64,000 bases of DNA from Flavobacterium anseongense (GTDB taxonomy: Bacteria > Bacteroidota > Bacteroidia > Flavobacteriales > Flavobacteriaceae): the NCBI RefSeq assembly GCF_021608185.1, contig NZ_JAKIHN010000010.1:50577-114576 (forward strand). Reading direction: 5' to 3'. The translations under genes were made by a program, and so were the position numbers. The notes under the pieces were generated by a model. That model was not told the origin of the DNA. It ran no database searches and worked only from the letters and a program-made list of their open reading frames with translations. How positions within the stretch are numbered: the stretch's first letter is position 1; every line of letters starts with the position of its first letter. Shown in pieces: positions 19,276 through 28,846 of the stretch.

Positions 19276-19665
19276 TTTGAAATCGGCAAAATCACGGATA
19301 TAATCTGCTTCCTCAAAAACATCTGAAGCCAAAACCAAGCAAACAGAACCCGAAGAAAAATTCTCCAATTCACGCCAAATGCCGTTTGGAATAACTAATC
19401 CAACATTAGGCTTGTTGAGCGTAACTGTTTTTTGCTCATTACCATCATTCAAAATCACATCAAAACTACCGCTCAAAGCTATCAACAATTCCTGTTGCAT
19501 TTTGTGCGAATGTCCGCCACGTCTGCCTCCGCTTGGTATATCATAAAGATAGTAAACGCGTTTCATTTCAAACGGAACTGCATTTCCTTCAAGCACTGAA
19601 AGATTACCACGTGTATCTTGAACTTTGGTAATATCAAGCGTTATTGCGTCGTGTATTGTTGTCAT
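19252..19665 (-). CDS. FdtA/QdtA-like dTDP-sugar 3,4-ketoisomerase (cupin)
   Basis: This is a 137-aa cupin. The FdtA family isomerises dTDP-4-keto-6-deoxyglucose to the 3-keto sugar on the way to 3-amino-3,6-dideoxyhexoses. The signature RRGGHSHKMQQE, with the active-site histidines His52 and His54, is intact. So are the opening TKVQDTRGNLSVLEG and the late IPNGIWREL. The start at 19665 overlaps the stop of the upstream glycosyltransferase as TAATG and is preferred over the upstream in-frame codon at 19689. The usual partner aminotransferase (FdtB) is not in this window, so the final sugar is not predictable. Confidence 0.75.
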   Translation of the reverse strand: MTTIHDAITLDITKVQDTRGNLSVLEGNAVPFEMKRVYYLYDIPSGGRRGGHSHKMQQELLIALSGSFDVILNDGNEQKTVTLNKPNVGLVIPNGIWRELENFSSGSVCLVLASDVFEEADYIRDFADFKLSKNGVS

Positions 19666-20747
19666 TATGCCTCTAATAATTGTTTCCATTGTTGCGCAAT
19701 GGTTTTCAAAGATAAGTGTTCTACGCTTTTTTGTGCATTATTTTTACAGGTTTGATGTAAATTTTCGTCTTCAATCATACTTTTTATAGCTTCAGACAAA
19801 GCAATCTCATTGTGATTTTCTACCAATAATCCGTTGAAATTATTTTGGATGATTTCACTCGGGCCAGTTTCGCAATCGACCGAAATAACCGGAGTTCCGG
19901 CAGCTAACGATTCAACCAAACTCATTGGAAAACCTTCAAAACGACTGGTCAGAATCGTGCATTTTGCATTTTGGATAAAAGCGGTAATGTTCTTTTGAAA
20001 TGGCAAAACCAGAACAAAAGGTTCTAATTGCAGTTCCGCAATTTTTGCCTGAATAAAATCCTTGTCCGAACCATCGCCAACAAGCAACAGCATCGTTCCT
20101 TTACTATAAACTTTTGACTGTTTAAAAGCGTTGAGCAGCAAAGTAAAATTTTTGATTTCTTCTTCAAATCTGCCAAAAAACAAAATATAACTCTTCGGTA
20201 TAAGATTAGGTAACTGATACATTTTATCCGGAAAATCAACCGGATTATGAATTGTTATCGTGTTTTTGAGATTGTATTTCTCCTGAATTTTTTCCTCTAT
20301 ATCTTTCGAAACACAAACCAATTTGGTCGCTTTTTGATATAGAAAATTGACGCCAAAAGAAAACTTAGAAAAATACATTTCAAGATTCGAACTGTGAATC
20401 ATAAAATAGCTTTTTCGATTGCCGTAAATCCATTTGGTAAAAACCTCACGGATAAAAAATGGTCTGGAACGATTGTCAATTACCGTTTGAATATCATTTT
20501 CATGCAGGTATTTGGCAATGTGTTTTCCTTTTTTTACTGCTCTAAAAACACCTTTCTCCTCGGAAAATAATTTCCCTAAATTGACTAAAGTTCCTTTATA
20601 ATCATAATCAACAAAATCCAAAATAATGATGTGATGCACTTCATAACCTAAGTCGTGTAACATAAAACTCAACAAACCCGCAAAACGCTCTGCACCGCCA
20701 ACACCAAGTGAAGCGGAAACTATGGCAATTTTGTTGTTGTTTTTCAT
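19665..20747 (-). CDS. Glycosyltransferase family 4
   Basis: This is a 360-aa GT-B enzyme. The N-terminus IAIVSASLGVGGAERFAGLLSF has the Gly-rich acceptor loop. The donor half has YILFFGRFEEEIKNFTLLL and the E-x7-E motif in SRFEGFPMSLVESLAAGTPVISVDCETGPSEII. The length is normal. It is coupled by one-base overlap to the FdtA-like gene. The 33-bp gap to the divergent plus-strand glycosyltransferase must hold promoters for both directions. Confidence 0.88.
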   Translation of the reverse strand: MKNNNKIAIVSASLGVGGAERFAGLLSFMLHDLGYEVHHIIILDFVDYDYKGTLVNLGKLFSEEKGVFRAVKKGKHIAKYLHENDIQTVIDNRSRPFFIREVFTKWIYGNRKSYFMIHSSNLEMYFSKFSFGVNFLYQKATKLVCVSKDIEEKIQEKYNLKNTITIHNPVDFPDKMYQLPNLIPKSYILFFGRFEEEIKNFTLLLNAFKQSKVYSKGTMLLLVGDGSDKDFIQAKIAELQLEPFVLVLPFQKNITAFIQNAKCTILTSRFEGFPMSLVESLAAGTPVISVDCETGPSEIIQNNFNGLLVENHNEIALSEAIKSMIEDENLHQTCKNNAQKSVEHLSLKTIAQQWKQLLEA

Positions 20748-20780
20748 TTCTTACTTATATTGCATCAAATATAGTAAGAA

Positions 20781-21911
20781 ATGAAGATTTTACTCATTGG
20801 AGAATACAGCCGATTGCATAATTCCTTAAAAGAAGGGTTGCAAAAGCTTGGAAACGATGTGACCATTTTGGGTTTTAAAGATGGTTTCAAAGATTTTCCG
20901 GTTGATTTTCCTTTGGAGAAAAAATGGGATTCGGGCTTGCTGAAAAAAATAAAAATAGCCGTTTTAAGACTTAGCGGTTTTGATATTACTTCCTATTTAA
21001 CCTATCGCCAATTTCGGAAAAACAGCAATCAATTCAAAGGTTTTGATGTTGTTCAATTGATAAATGAGAATAGCTTTTTTTGTGATTACACACATGAGAA
21101 AAAGATTTTGAAATATCTTTTCAAGCAGAACAAAAAGGTGTTTTTGCTTTCGGCAGGTGATGATTATATGTATGTTAATTACAACTTTGAACATCCTGAA
21201 AACCCATCGATTGTGCAACCTTATTTAGCCGGAAAAATTGCGGATAAAGCATTTTCTAATGTTTTAAAATTCAGAACCAAATCATTTAAAAAACTACATC
21301 AATATATTTATGAAAATATTCAAGGTGTTATTGCAACCGATTTAGATTACCATGTACCGTTGCAAAATCATCCGAAGTATTTAGGTTTGATTCCAAGTCC
21401 AATGAATGTTGATAAATTTCCAAAAAAGGAATTAGTAATCAACGAGAGAATTGTCATTTTTCATGGCATCAATCGGGAAAGTTATTTCAAGAAAGGAAAT
21501 GATTTTTTTGAGAAAGCATTGGAAATCATAAAGAAAAAATACGATGATAAAATTGATGTTTTTGTCACCGAAAATGTTCCTTATAATGATTATATCAGCC
21601 GCTATAATCAGGCGCATATTTTGCTTGATCAATTGTATGGACATGATCAGGGAAGCAACGGATTAGAAGCTATGGCAAAAGGCAAAGTGGTTTTTACCAA
21701 TGCGAGTAATGTCTTTGAAAAGCACTACAATTTGACTGAAAAAGTCGCGATTAATGGTTTGCCCGATGTTGATTATTTGGTTAACGAACTATCATTTTTA
21801 ATCGAAAATCCAACCGAAATAATAGCAATTGGAAAACGGGCAAGAAGATTTATAGAAAAGGAACACGATTATATAAAAATTGCCCAACAGTATTTGGCTA
21901 TTTGGAAATGA
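20781..21911 (+). CDS. Glycosyltransferase, GT4-like
   Basis: This 376-aa protein starts MKILLIGEYSRLHNSLKEGL. It carries a GT-B C-terminal half in which HDQGSNGLEAMAKGKVVFTN takes the place of the E-x7-E donor-binding motif. It is related to GT1-type enzymes that handle surface sugars. The stop overlaps the start of the next gene as ATGA, so the two are co-translated. Confidence 0.7.
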   Translation: MKILLIGEYSRLHNSLKEGLQKLGNDVTILGFKDGFKDFPVDFPLEKKWDSGLLKKIKIAVLRLSGFDITSYLTYRQFRKNSNQFKGFDVVQLINENSFFCDYTHEKKILKYLFKQNKKVFLLSAGDDYMYVNYNFEHPENPSIVQPYLAGKIADKAFSNVLKFRTKSFKKLHQYIYENIQGVIATDLDYHVPLQNHPKYLGLIPSPMNVDKFPKKELVINERIVIFHGINRESYFKKGNDFFEKALEIIKKKYDDKIDVFVTENVPYNDYISRYNQAHILLDQLYGHDQGSNGLEAMAKGKVVFTNASNVFEKHYNLTEKVAINGLPDVDYLVNELSFLIENPTEIIAIGKRARRFIEKEHDYIKIAQQYLAIWK

Positions 21912-23257
21912 AAAAGCTACTGAACAATATCGGATTACTATTTTTATTACCGATAATGGCTGCGGTTTTTTATATGCTGACGTTACCCGTTTCTTTTGAT
22001 GAAGCAGCTACTTTTTTGCTATTCACCAATAAAGGTTTTGCCGAAACTGTTTCGCATTATCCCGCGCCGAATAATCATGTTTTGCACTCTGTAATAACCA
22101 ATATAACCAAATATTTTCCATGTCTTTCTGACTTAGTAAAACTCCGAATTTCAGCCTTACTGGTTCATATTACAACCTTAATCGCACTCTATAAATTTGT
22201 CTCGACACATTTCGGAAAGAAGACAGCATTACTGGTTTTGGTGCTGAGTTCAATGCTTTTTTTAAACATTTATTACAGCTATATGTCGAGAGGTTATTCG
22301 CTGGTGAATTTGTTTTTTATCTGCAACCTATTTCTTTCGTTCAATCTTATCAAAGGAGAAAATACAACAAAGAATTGGGTATTATTTAGTCTGTTTTCAA
22401 TCCTTGGTTTTTACACGATTCCATCCTATTTGTATCCGTTTTTAACTTTAAACGCTTTTATTTTTGTTTTGCAGCCAAAGTATATTTGGAAGCAATTTTT
22501 GTTCGGTCTTGTTGTTGTCTTGATTGTTTATTTGTTGTATTTACCAATCATTATAAATGAGGGTCTGGCAGCGATTACAGCTAATCCTTATGTAAAGTCG
22601 ATTAGTTTTTTACAAACAATAAAATCATTGCCATTATTTTATTTGTACAGCATTCAGGAAATTACCGGAATTCATTGGAGTATATTTATTTTGATGCTTT
22701 CGATCTCGATTTATTTGATTCTGAAGTCTAAAAATAAGCTGGATATTGTTTTTGCTGTGACTTTTATTTTAGCACCAATGATACTGTTAAGTTTGCAATG
22801 TGTAATACCGTTTGCCAGAGTTTTCAATTATTATAGTTTTGTGATAATCTTGTTGATTTTATTACCATTTAAAGATAAAATAGAAGCATTAAATCTCACC
22901 TATTTACTTCCGGTTTTATTAAGCATTCAATTATTACTATTGCTGAATTTTAATTCGAGAATCTATGCTTATGAAAATAAAGATCAAGCAATAAACATTA
23001 CGGCTGGTAAAATAATTCCAAAGATAATCGGCAATAAAAAATACTTGTCAAATCACTCATTGTTGACCTACAATTTAGAATTTGAATTGATTTCAAAAGG
23101 CTATAAAAACTATCGGATAAAAGAAGTTGAATACAACGAAATAAGTGCTGATACCATTTCGAAATTTGATTATGTTATCATCAATAAAGAAGCTGATAAA
23201 ACTGTCGCGAAAAAGCCTATAATACGAACTGACTACTATTCGGTTTATAAAAATTAG
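21908..23257 (+). CDS. Polytopic membrane protein, GT-C/PMT-like
   Basis: This is a 449-aa protein with about ten membrane helices. SFDEAATFLLF in the first periplasmic loop and YPAPNNHVLHSVITN match the D/E-containing loop and the NH-VL pattern of ArnT/PMT_2-type GT-C transferases, which use polyprenyl-phosphate sugars. The ATG at 21908 overlaps the preceding stop (ATGA); the codon at 21902 is less likely. Its last four bases overlap the convergent flippase gene. A sugar added outside the membrane is the likely job. Confidence 0.65.
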   Translation: MKKLLNNIGLLFLLPIMAAVFYMLTLPVSFDEAATFLLFTNKGFAETVSHYPAPNNHVLHSVITNITKYFPCLSDLVKLRISALLVHITTLIALYKFVSTHFGKKTALLVLVLSSMLFLNIYYSYMSRGYSLVNLFFICNLFLSFNLIKGENTTKNWVLFSLFSILGFYTIPSYLYPFLTLNAFIFVLQPKYIWKQFLFGLVVVLIVYLLYLPIIINEGLAAITANPYVKSISFLQTIKSLPLFYLYSIQEITGIHWSIFILMLSISIYLILKSKNKLDIVFAVTFILAPMILLSLQCVIPFARVFNYYSFVIILLILLPFKDKIEALNLTYLLPVLLSIQLLLLLNFNSRIYAYENKDQAINITAGKIIPKIIGNKKYLSNHSLLTYNLEFELISKGYKNYRIKEVEYNEISADTISKFDYVIINKEADKTVAKKPIIRTDYYSVYKN

Positions 23258-24531
23258 CTGTCTTTTGGTTTGAAGAAGAGCTTTCTGAACATAACCAAAA
23301 CCAATACAAAACAAATTAGATTGGCGTAAAAATAAGCCTGTAAAACACCCTCGGTTGCGCTTTGTTTTATCAAATAAAAAGAAAGCAAAAAGTACATTAA
23401 ATTAAAAACTATTTCTACTAAAAAGTAGCGCTTCATCATGGTTTTTACCAAAATCTGAAAGCCAAATGCCAAGGTCATTATTCGGAAAAAATCTCCTAAA
23501 AGCTGCCAAATTAAAATATTTTCAACCGGTGAAAATTCGGCAGTAAAAGCTAACTTCAAAATAATTCCTTTGGCAATATAAATCACAACCAACATCGTCA
23601 AAAACAAAGGAACAAAAACTTTGAAATAGGATTTTAGTTCGGCTTTAAATTCGCTTTCAGTATGAATTGACGCCAGTTTTGGCATATAATATAAAGACAA
23701 TCCGGAGCTGAAAAAAATCATATAAAAACTCGACAATCTGTTGACTGCATCCCAAATTCCGGCTTCTTGGATGGAGTATTTTTCTACAATCAAATTTCTA
23801 ATAAAAAGCAAGGTCAACGGAGCAATTATAGCGGTTAGCAATGCCATTACGGAAAACCGTTTAATAATGTTGAAATACTTTTTACTAATCAATTTTTGAA
23901 GATCAAATTTGAAATAATCAGCATGCTTTCGAACAAAAATAAAGGTCACCAAAACCATCAAAACCTCAGCAATGGCAATAGATAAAAGTCCACCGAAAAT
24001 ATTTTCTTTCCAGATTAACAAAGCCGTTAAACCAAAAACCAAAACATTCGATATAATTTGGATAATCATTATTCTTTTAAACTTTTCCAAACCATTATAA
24101 ATGGCCAACCAAAACGTATTAATCACCATAAACGGCAGCAATAATCCAAAAAAGCGAATTGGACTTGTGTACTTATCAGTAAAAAAAAGAAAGCTTGAAA
24201 TTGGAGAAGCAAACAACAAAACCAGCAATGCCATCACGCTGGAAATGATTAGAAAAACCCAAAAAAATGTAGAATAAATAACCGAAAGCTCCTTTTTATC
24301 TTCTTTGTTTTCGACAAACAATTTGACAATCGAGTTGCTGATACCAAGCGTGGCAACTGATTTTAGCATTAAGGCAAAGTTTCTGAAACTTCCCATCAAG
24401 GCCATGCCCGATGTACCAAGAAAAACTGAAATAATTTTAGAAGAGAAAATACCCAAAACAAAACTCACTGCTACCGAAATTGAATTCAGCGACAAAACTT
24501 TTAGTAAGGTATTTTGCTTTAAAATTTTCAA
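23254..24531 (-). CDS. Wzx-type polysaccharide flippase (MOP superfamily)
   Basis: This is a 425-aa protein with about twelve membrane helices. The N-terminus (LKVLSLNSISVAVSFVLGIF...SSKIISVFLGTSGMALMG) is typical of O-antigen/lipid-III flippases of the RfbX/WzxE type. It would move the undecaprenyl-linked oligosaccharide across the inner membrane. It is the only flippase in the locus, so the cluster can be read as a Wzx-dependent pathway. It follows the acyltransferase gene after 1 bp and overlaps the convergent GT-C gene by 4 bp. Confidence 0.8.
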   Translation of the reverse strand: MKILKQNTLLKVLSLNSISVAVSFVLGIFSSKIISVFLGTSGMALMGSFRNFALMLKSVATLGISNSIVKLFVENKEDKKELSVIYSTFFWVFLIISSVMALLVLLFASPISSFLFFTDKYTSPIRFFGLLLPFMVINTFWLAIYNGLEKFKRIMIIQIISNVLVFGLTALLIWKENIFGGLLSIAIAEVLMVLVTFIFVRKHADYFKFDLQKLISKKYFNIIKRFSVMALLTAIIAPLTLLFIRNLIVEKYSIQEAGIWDAVNRLSSFYMIFFSSGLSLYYMPKLASIHTESEFKAELKSYFKVFVPLFLTMLVVIYIAKGIILKLAFTAEFSPVENILIWQLLGDFFRIMTLAFGFQILVKTMMKRYFLVEIVFNLMYFLLSFYLIKQSATEGVLQAYFYANLICFVLVLVMFRKLFFKPKDS

Positions 24532-24532
24532 T

Positions 24533-25102
24533 TTAGAGATTTCTTATGACTCGCGCCGGATTTCCGGCAGCAATTACATTTTCCGGAATGCTTTTAGTAA
24601 CAATAGAACCATTTCCAATAACGGAATTTTTACCAATCGTTACCCCTTTTAAAATGGTCACATCATCTCCCAAAAACACATTTTCGGCAATAAAAACAGG
24701 TTCCGATTTCAGTTCATTATCATTCCGCTTGTCAATTTCAAGATTATGTCCGTCATTATCAATTATGGCACAATTTACTCCGATTAAAACATTGCTTTGA
24801 ATGGTTATTTTTGAAAAAGCCACAGCTGAAAAGGCATTGTTAATCGAAACATTATCACCAATGGTAATTTCACTGTCTGAATTTCGAACTTCCAAATAAG
24901 CATAATGCGAATAAAAATTCGGAGAAGCAACAACTCCCATTTGGACATTTTTGCCAAAGGATATTTTGCCTTTTCCTTTCAAGAGCAAAGGATGAAACAA
25001 CTTTGGTTTTCCCGAAACATTGGCACAGTCTGACAGGAGTTTGTACTTCCAATTTCTTAGAATACCAAAAAAGAAAAATTTTATTTTATCACTACTTTTC
25101 AC
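24533..25102 (-). CDS. Acyltransferase with left-handed beta-helix (hexapeptide repeat)
   Basis: This 189-aa protein contains isoleucine-patch hexapeptide repeats. The closing block FLGDDVTILKGVTIGKNSVI...AGNPARVIRNL is typical of the sugar O- or N-acetyltransferase (WbbJ/NeuD-like, LbetaH) family. The candidate catalytic His lies in DNDGHNLEID. It would decorate a sugar with an acetyl group. The 10-bp gap to the upstream FemAB-like gene and the 1-bp gap to the flippase put all three in one transcript. Confidence 0.8.
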   Translation of the reverse strand: MKSSDKIKFFFFGILRNWKYKLLSDCANVSGKPKLFHPLLLKGKGKISFGKNVQMGVVASPNFYSHYAYLEVRNSDSEITIGDNVSINNAFSAVAFSKITIQSNVLIGVNCAIIDNDGHNLEIDKRNDNELKSEPVFIAENVFLGDDVTILKGVTIGKNSVIGNGSIVTKSIPENVIAAGNPARVIRNL

Positions 25103-25112
25103 AATGCCATTT

Positions 25113-26090
25113 TTAAATTAAAATCGAGTCTAACAATTCGAAATTAGCTGTCTCAACCTCATAAAAATCCTGGATTAAGGAATGTGCTCCAAAACTTTCC
25201 TTCCAAAAATTAATGTTTTTTACTATTTGCAAACCGTTATTTTCATGTGACGGACCAAAGTCGAAATAGTCATGTGATTTGGCAACTTCATTAATTAGAA
25301 AATCATATAAAAAATCGATACTTCCCAATTCGTTATTACTTTCACTTCCTGCAATATATTGTGGCTTAACTACTCTTTTTGTAATGAAAAGTGTAGTCCC
25401 GCATACCAATTTATCATCCTTATAAACATTAAAATGTCTTATGTTATGCGGAAATTTATTTTTTAATGCTATAATTTCTTCTGCAGAATGAACTGGTTTT
25501 GAATTGTATTTATCTCTTAAATTCGGAATTAATAAATCGTTCCAAAACAATTCCATTTTATTATCTTCTCTTATATCTAATTCCAGTTTTTTTCCTCTGT
25601 TTATACATTCTCTTCTTGATTTTGAAATCAACCGCTTTTGATTAAGCGTTATAACTGAAACATTGTGCTTCATTACTACATTTCCTTTACAAATGTGTGA
25701 TAAATAGTTGATTTCATCCGAAGAATAATCACAGTAAATAGTTGGAATTTGTTTTAAAAATAGTTTAGAAACATTATTGTCATTAAGAAATTTTAAAATT
25801 GCTCTAAAAACAAAAATAGTATCGTATAATTTAGATTTTGGCTGCAAAACAACTCCACCATAAGTCAAGCCTTGATGCGAAAAAACACTATCTTTTACCC
25901 GATTGGCAGGAAGAACCGAAACCAATTCTTCTCCTTCAAAAACAAGCAACGAAAAATCCTGAAATCTATCGGAATGGTATTCCATAAAATCGCGGTGAAA
26001 CAGAAACGTTGCATTTTTGGCACTACTTATAAAGTCGTTCCAAATAGCATAATCGTCTGAAGTATAAAGTCGAATAGAATAGTTTTTCAC
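25113..26090 (-). CDS. FemAB/GNAT-like acyl- or aminoacyltransferase
   Basis: This 325-aa protein has the split GNAT fold of the FemAB/BioF2-like family. The N-terminal half contains WNDFISSAKNATFLFHRDFMEYH; the second half contains KLVCGTTLFITKRVVKPQYIAGS and FDFGPSHENNGLQIVKNINFWKE, a very typical closing block. Members acylate or aminoacylate sugars and peptidoglycan precursors in exopolysaccharide loci. The substrate is unknown. It is the first gene of the minus-strand block that continues with the acyltransferase and flippase. Confidence 0.7.
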   Translation of the reverse strand: MKNYSIRLYTSDDYAIWNDFISSAKNATFLFHRDFMEYHSDRFQDFSLLVFEGEELVSVLPANRVKDSVFSHQGLTYGGVVLQPKSKLYDTIFVFRAILKFLNDNNVSKLFLKQIPTIYCDYSSDEINYLSHICKGNVVMKHNVSVITLNQKRLISKSRRECINRGKKLELDIREDNKMELFWNDLLIPNLRDKYNSKPVHSAEEIIALKNKFPHNIRHFNVYKDDKLVCGTTLFITKRVVKPQYIAGSESNNELGSIDFLYDFLINEVAKSHDYFDFGPSHENNGLQIVKNINFWKESFGAHSLIQDFYEVETANFELLDSILI

Positions 26091-26201
26091 AAGTTGCTTT
26101 TAAACATCGGAAAATTAAACATTTATTTTAAAAAAGTCGTTCTTATTAAAAATTCAATTTCCAAAAATATTGTTTAATTTTATCTTCTTAACCGTTTTGC
26201 T

Positions 26202-27992
26202 TTGAAATTAAAACGACATTTTTTCCTTTTTATTATTCTTGTTTGTTTCATTCTTAAAACTAATGGACAAAATGTGTCATTGTACAACCAGTTTAATGGT
26301 CGTTATGATTTTACTTTCATTGGTAACACGATGAATATTGCTGAAAACAATACAACTCTTGATTTCGTAACAACCACTTCTTCTACAGCAACACTTTCTT
26401 TAAATACTAGTGATGTAATTGAAAAAGCCTATTTATACTGGGCCGGCAGTGGCGATGGAGATTTTGAAGTCAATTTAAACTCAGAGGTCATAACTCCGGA
26501 TAGAACTTTCTCTCTTGTTAGGGAATTTCCCGGTCTGACTTTAACTTATTTTAGTGCTTTTAAAGATGTTACTGCTCTAATTCAAACTACAGGAAACGGC
26601 GATTATACGCTATCCAATTTAGATAATTCGGCATTTGATGCGTTACATATTCAACGAAGAACCAATTTTGCCGGTTGGGCAATTGTAATTATTTATAAAA
26701 ATGATGCGTTACCATTAAATCAAATCAACGTTTACGATGGTTTACAAGGAGTTCCGGATGAATTATCCATTACGTTGAGTAGTTTAAATGTTATAGATGA
26801 CAATAATTCCAAAGTAGGTTTTATTGCCTGGGAAGGCGATTCGGGTTTGGCAACTGAAGAATTCAGAATGAACGGAACCATATTAAGCAATGCTTCGAAT
26901 CCGCCAAATAATGTTTTTAACGGGACGAATTCTATAACAGGAAGCAATACTTTGTATAATATGGATTTGGACATCTATGATATTCAAAACAATATTGCCA
27001 TTGGCGATACAACTGCCGAAATTTCACTTACTTCATTTCAGGATTTTGTAATGATCAATACGGTTGTTACGAAATTAAACAGTCAATTACCCGATGCAAC
27101 CGTTACAATCGATTCGGTAGAAAAGCAATGTAATTCGAGAACCATTGTGGTAAATTATACGGTATCCAATTTAAATTCAACAAATCCTTTACCGGCAGGA
27201 ACGCCAATTTCGATATATGTAAATGGCGTTTTTATTGATTATGATGAAACAACACTTCCGATAGGAATTGATGAAAGTATGAGTTTTCAAATATCAATTG
27301 TAATTCCAGATACGATTCCGATAGATTTTGAACTAAAAATTAGGGTTGATGATATTGGAAATGGAACCGGAATTGTGACCGAATTAATCGAAAATAACAA
27401 TACTGATATCACAAACGATTCGCTCTGGATTTCACCAGCTTTCAATCCTTTAGAAAATTTGGTTGCTTGTAATGAAGGCTTTACTCGTGGCACTTTTGAC
27501 TTTTCGTCTTATGAAGATTTGGTTAAAACAAATCCCGAAGATAGTGTTCGTTTTTATGAAACATTTGAAGATGCAACTGCCGATGTAAACCCAATTTTAA
27601 ATACAACCAATTACCAGGCAATGCCAACACCAAAAGAAATTTTTGTTCGCGTTTTTAACGATAATTGTTTTAGTGTTACTTCATTTCTATTGACAACCAG
27701 AAATTGTCCTCCAACCGTTTACAACTTTGTTTCTGCCAATAACGATACTTATAATGACAACTTTTTTATTGGTGGCTTGCGCGATATTTTTCTGGATTTC
27801 AAAATAGAAATCTACAGTCGTTGGGGAAGATTGCTTTGGACAGGAAATCAAAATACCGAAGATTGGAATGGTTATGTCAATGATGGTATTGAAAGTAAAA
27901 ATGCTCCTGATGGCACTTATTTTTATTTGCTTTTTTTAAATGATATTGATTATCCCGAGCCTTTGAGTGGATTTTTATATTTAAATCATTAA
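26202..27992 (+). CDS. T9SS-secreted protein with type-B (gliding motility-associated) C-terminal domain
   Basis: This is a 596-aa exported protein with a signal peptide about 1-22 (LVCFILKTNGQ). The start is TTG; no ATG lies upstream in frame. A long beta-rich region (30-295) is followed by a CARDB-like domain (about 300-400, TISIYVNG and ENNNTDITNDS). The last 90 residues match the CHU_C/TIGR04131-type sorting domain: FEIYSRWG-like IEIYSRWGRLLWTG, WNGYVNDG and APDGTYFYLL. It should cross the outer membrane through the type IX system and be surface-bound or released. It lies just beyond the glycan locus on the opposite strand. Confidence 0.85.
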   Translation: MKLKRHFFLFIILVCFILKTNGQNVSLYNQFNGRYDFTFIGNTMNIAENNTTLDFVTTTSSTATLSLNTSDVIEKAYLYWAGSGDGDFEVNLNSEVITPDRTFSLVREFPGLTLTYFSAFKDVTALIQTTGNGDYTLSNLDNSAFDALHIQRRTNFAGWAIVIIYKNDALPLNQINVYDGLQGVPDELSITLSSLNVIDDNNSKVGFIAWEGDSGLATEEFRMNGTILSNASNPPNNVFNGTNSITGSNTLYNMDLDIYDIQNNIAIGDTTAEISLTSFQDFVMINTVVTKLNSQLPDATVTIDSVEKQCNSRTIVVNYTVSNLNSTNPLPAGTPISIYVNGVFIDYDETTLPIGIDESMSFQISIVIPDTIPIDFELKIRVDDIGNGTGIVTELIENNNTDITNDSLWISPAFNPLENLVACNEGFTRGTFDFSSYEDLVKTNPEDSVRFYETFEDATADVNPILNTTNYQAMPTPKEIFVRVFNDNCFSVTSFLLTTRNCPPTVYNFVSANNDTYNDNFFIGGLRDIFLDFKIEIYSRWGRLLWTGNQNTEDWNGYVNDGIESKNAPDGTYFYLLFLNDIDYPEPLSGFLYLNH

Positions 27993-28027
27993 AAAAACGC
28001 TGTATATTTGACTAGTCAATTAGCCCT

Positions 28028-28807
28028 ATGAAACAAATTACTTCTGCTCAAAATCCGTTTGTAAAATCGTTGGTGCAGCTTCAGGAAAAAGCGAAAGCCC
28101 GAAAACAATCCGGTACTTTTTTGATTGAAGGAATACGCGAAATTGAGTTAGCCATTAAGGGAAAATATGAAATAGAAACCGTTTTATTTCTTCCCGAATT
28201 GGTTTCAAATAACCAAATAACCAAATTATCGAATAACCCTATTGAGATTTCAAAAGAAGTCTATCAAAAACTAGCGTATCGCGATACTACTGAAGGAATT
28301 CTGGCTGTAGCCAAAACAAAATCATTACAATTATCCGATTTAAAACTTCCTGAAAATCCGTTGATTCTAGTAATGGAAGCCATAGAAAAACCGGGAAATA
28401 TTGGTGCCGTTTTGCGAACTTGTGATGCTGCGAAAGTCGATGCCGTAATTATCGCCAATCCAAAAACTGATTTATACAATCCGAATATTGTGCGTTCCAG
28501 TGTTGGCTGCTTGTTTACCAACCAAATCGCAACAGGTTCAACCGAAGAAGTGATTGATTTTTTGATTCAAAACCATATCAATTTCTATAGTGCGACTTTA
28601 CAAAATTCAACATCATATCATACGCAAGATTACACTACGCCAACCGCTTTGGTTGTTGGCACAGAAGCTACAGGTCTAACTGAACTTTGGCGAGAAAAAG
28701 CGACACAAAACATCATCATTCCGATGCAAGGAGAAATAGACAGTATGAATGTTTCGGTTGCTGCAGCTATTTTGCTTTTTGAAGCTAAACGACAACGCGG
28801 ATTTTAA
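28028..28807 (+). CDS. SpoU/TrmH-family RNA 2'-O-methyltransferase
   Basis: This is a 259-aa SPOUT enzyme. An N-terminal substrate-binding domain (QEKAKARKQSGTFLIEG) is followed by motif 1 (EKPGNIGAVLRTCDAA), motif 2 (GTEATGLTELW) and motif 3 (SMNVSVAAAILLFEAKRQR), which together form the knotted SAM site. It would methylate a ribose in 23S rRNA or tRNA; the exact target cannot be told from sequence. It probably stands alone. Confidence 0.88.
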   Translation: MKQITSAQNPFVKSLVQLQEKAKARKQSGTFLIEGIREIELAIKGKYEIETVLFLPELVSNNQITKLSNNPIEISKEVYQKLAYRDTTEGILAVAKTKSLQLSDLKLPENPLILVMEAIEKPGNIGAVLRTCDAAKVDAVIIANPKTDLYNPNIVRSSVGCLFTNQIATGSTEEVIDFLIQNHINFYSATLQNSTSYHTQDYTTPTALVVGTEATGLTELWREKATQNIIIPMQGEIDSMNVSVAAAILLFEAKRQRGF

Positions 28808-28846
28808 GTAATACAATTTAATAATTAACCATCAAACCAAAATCAA

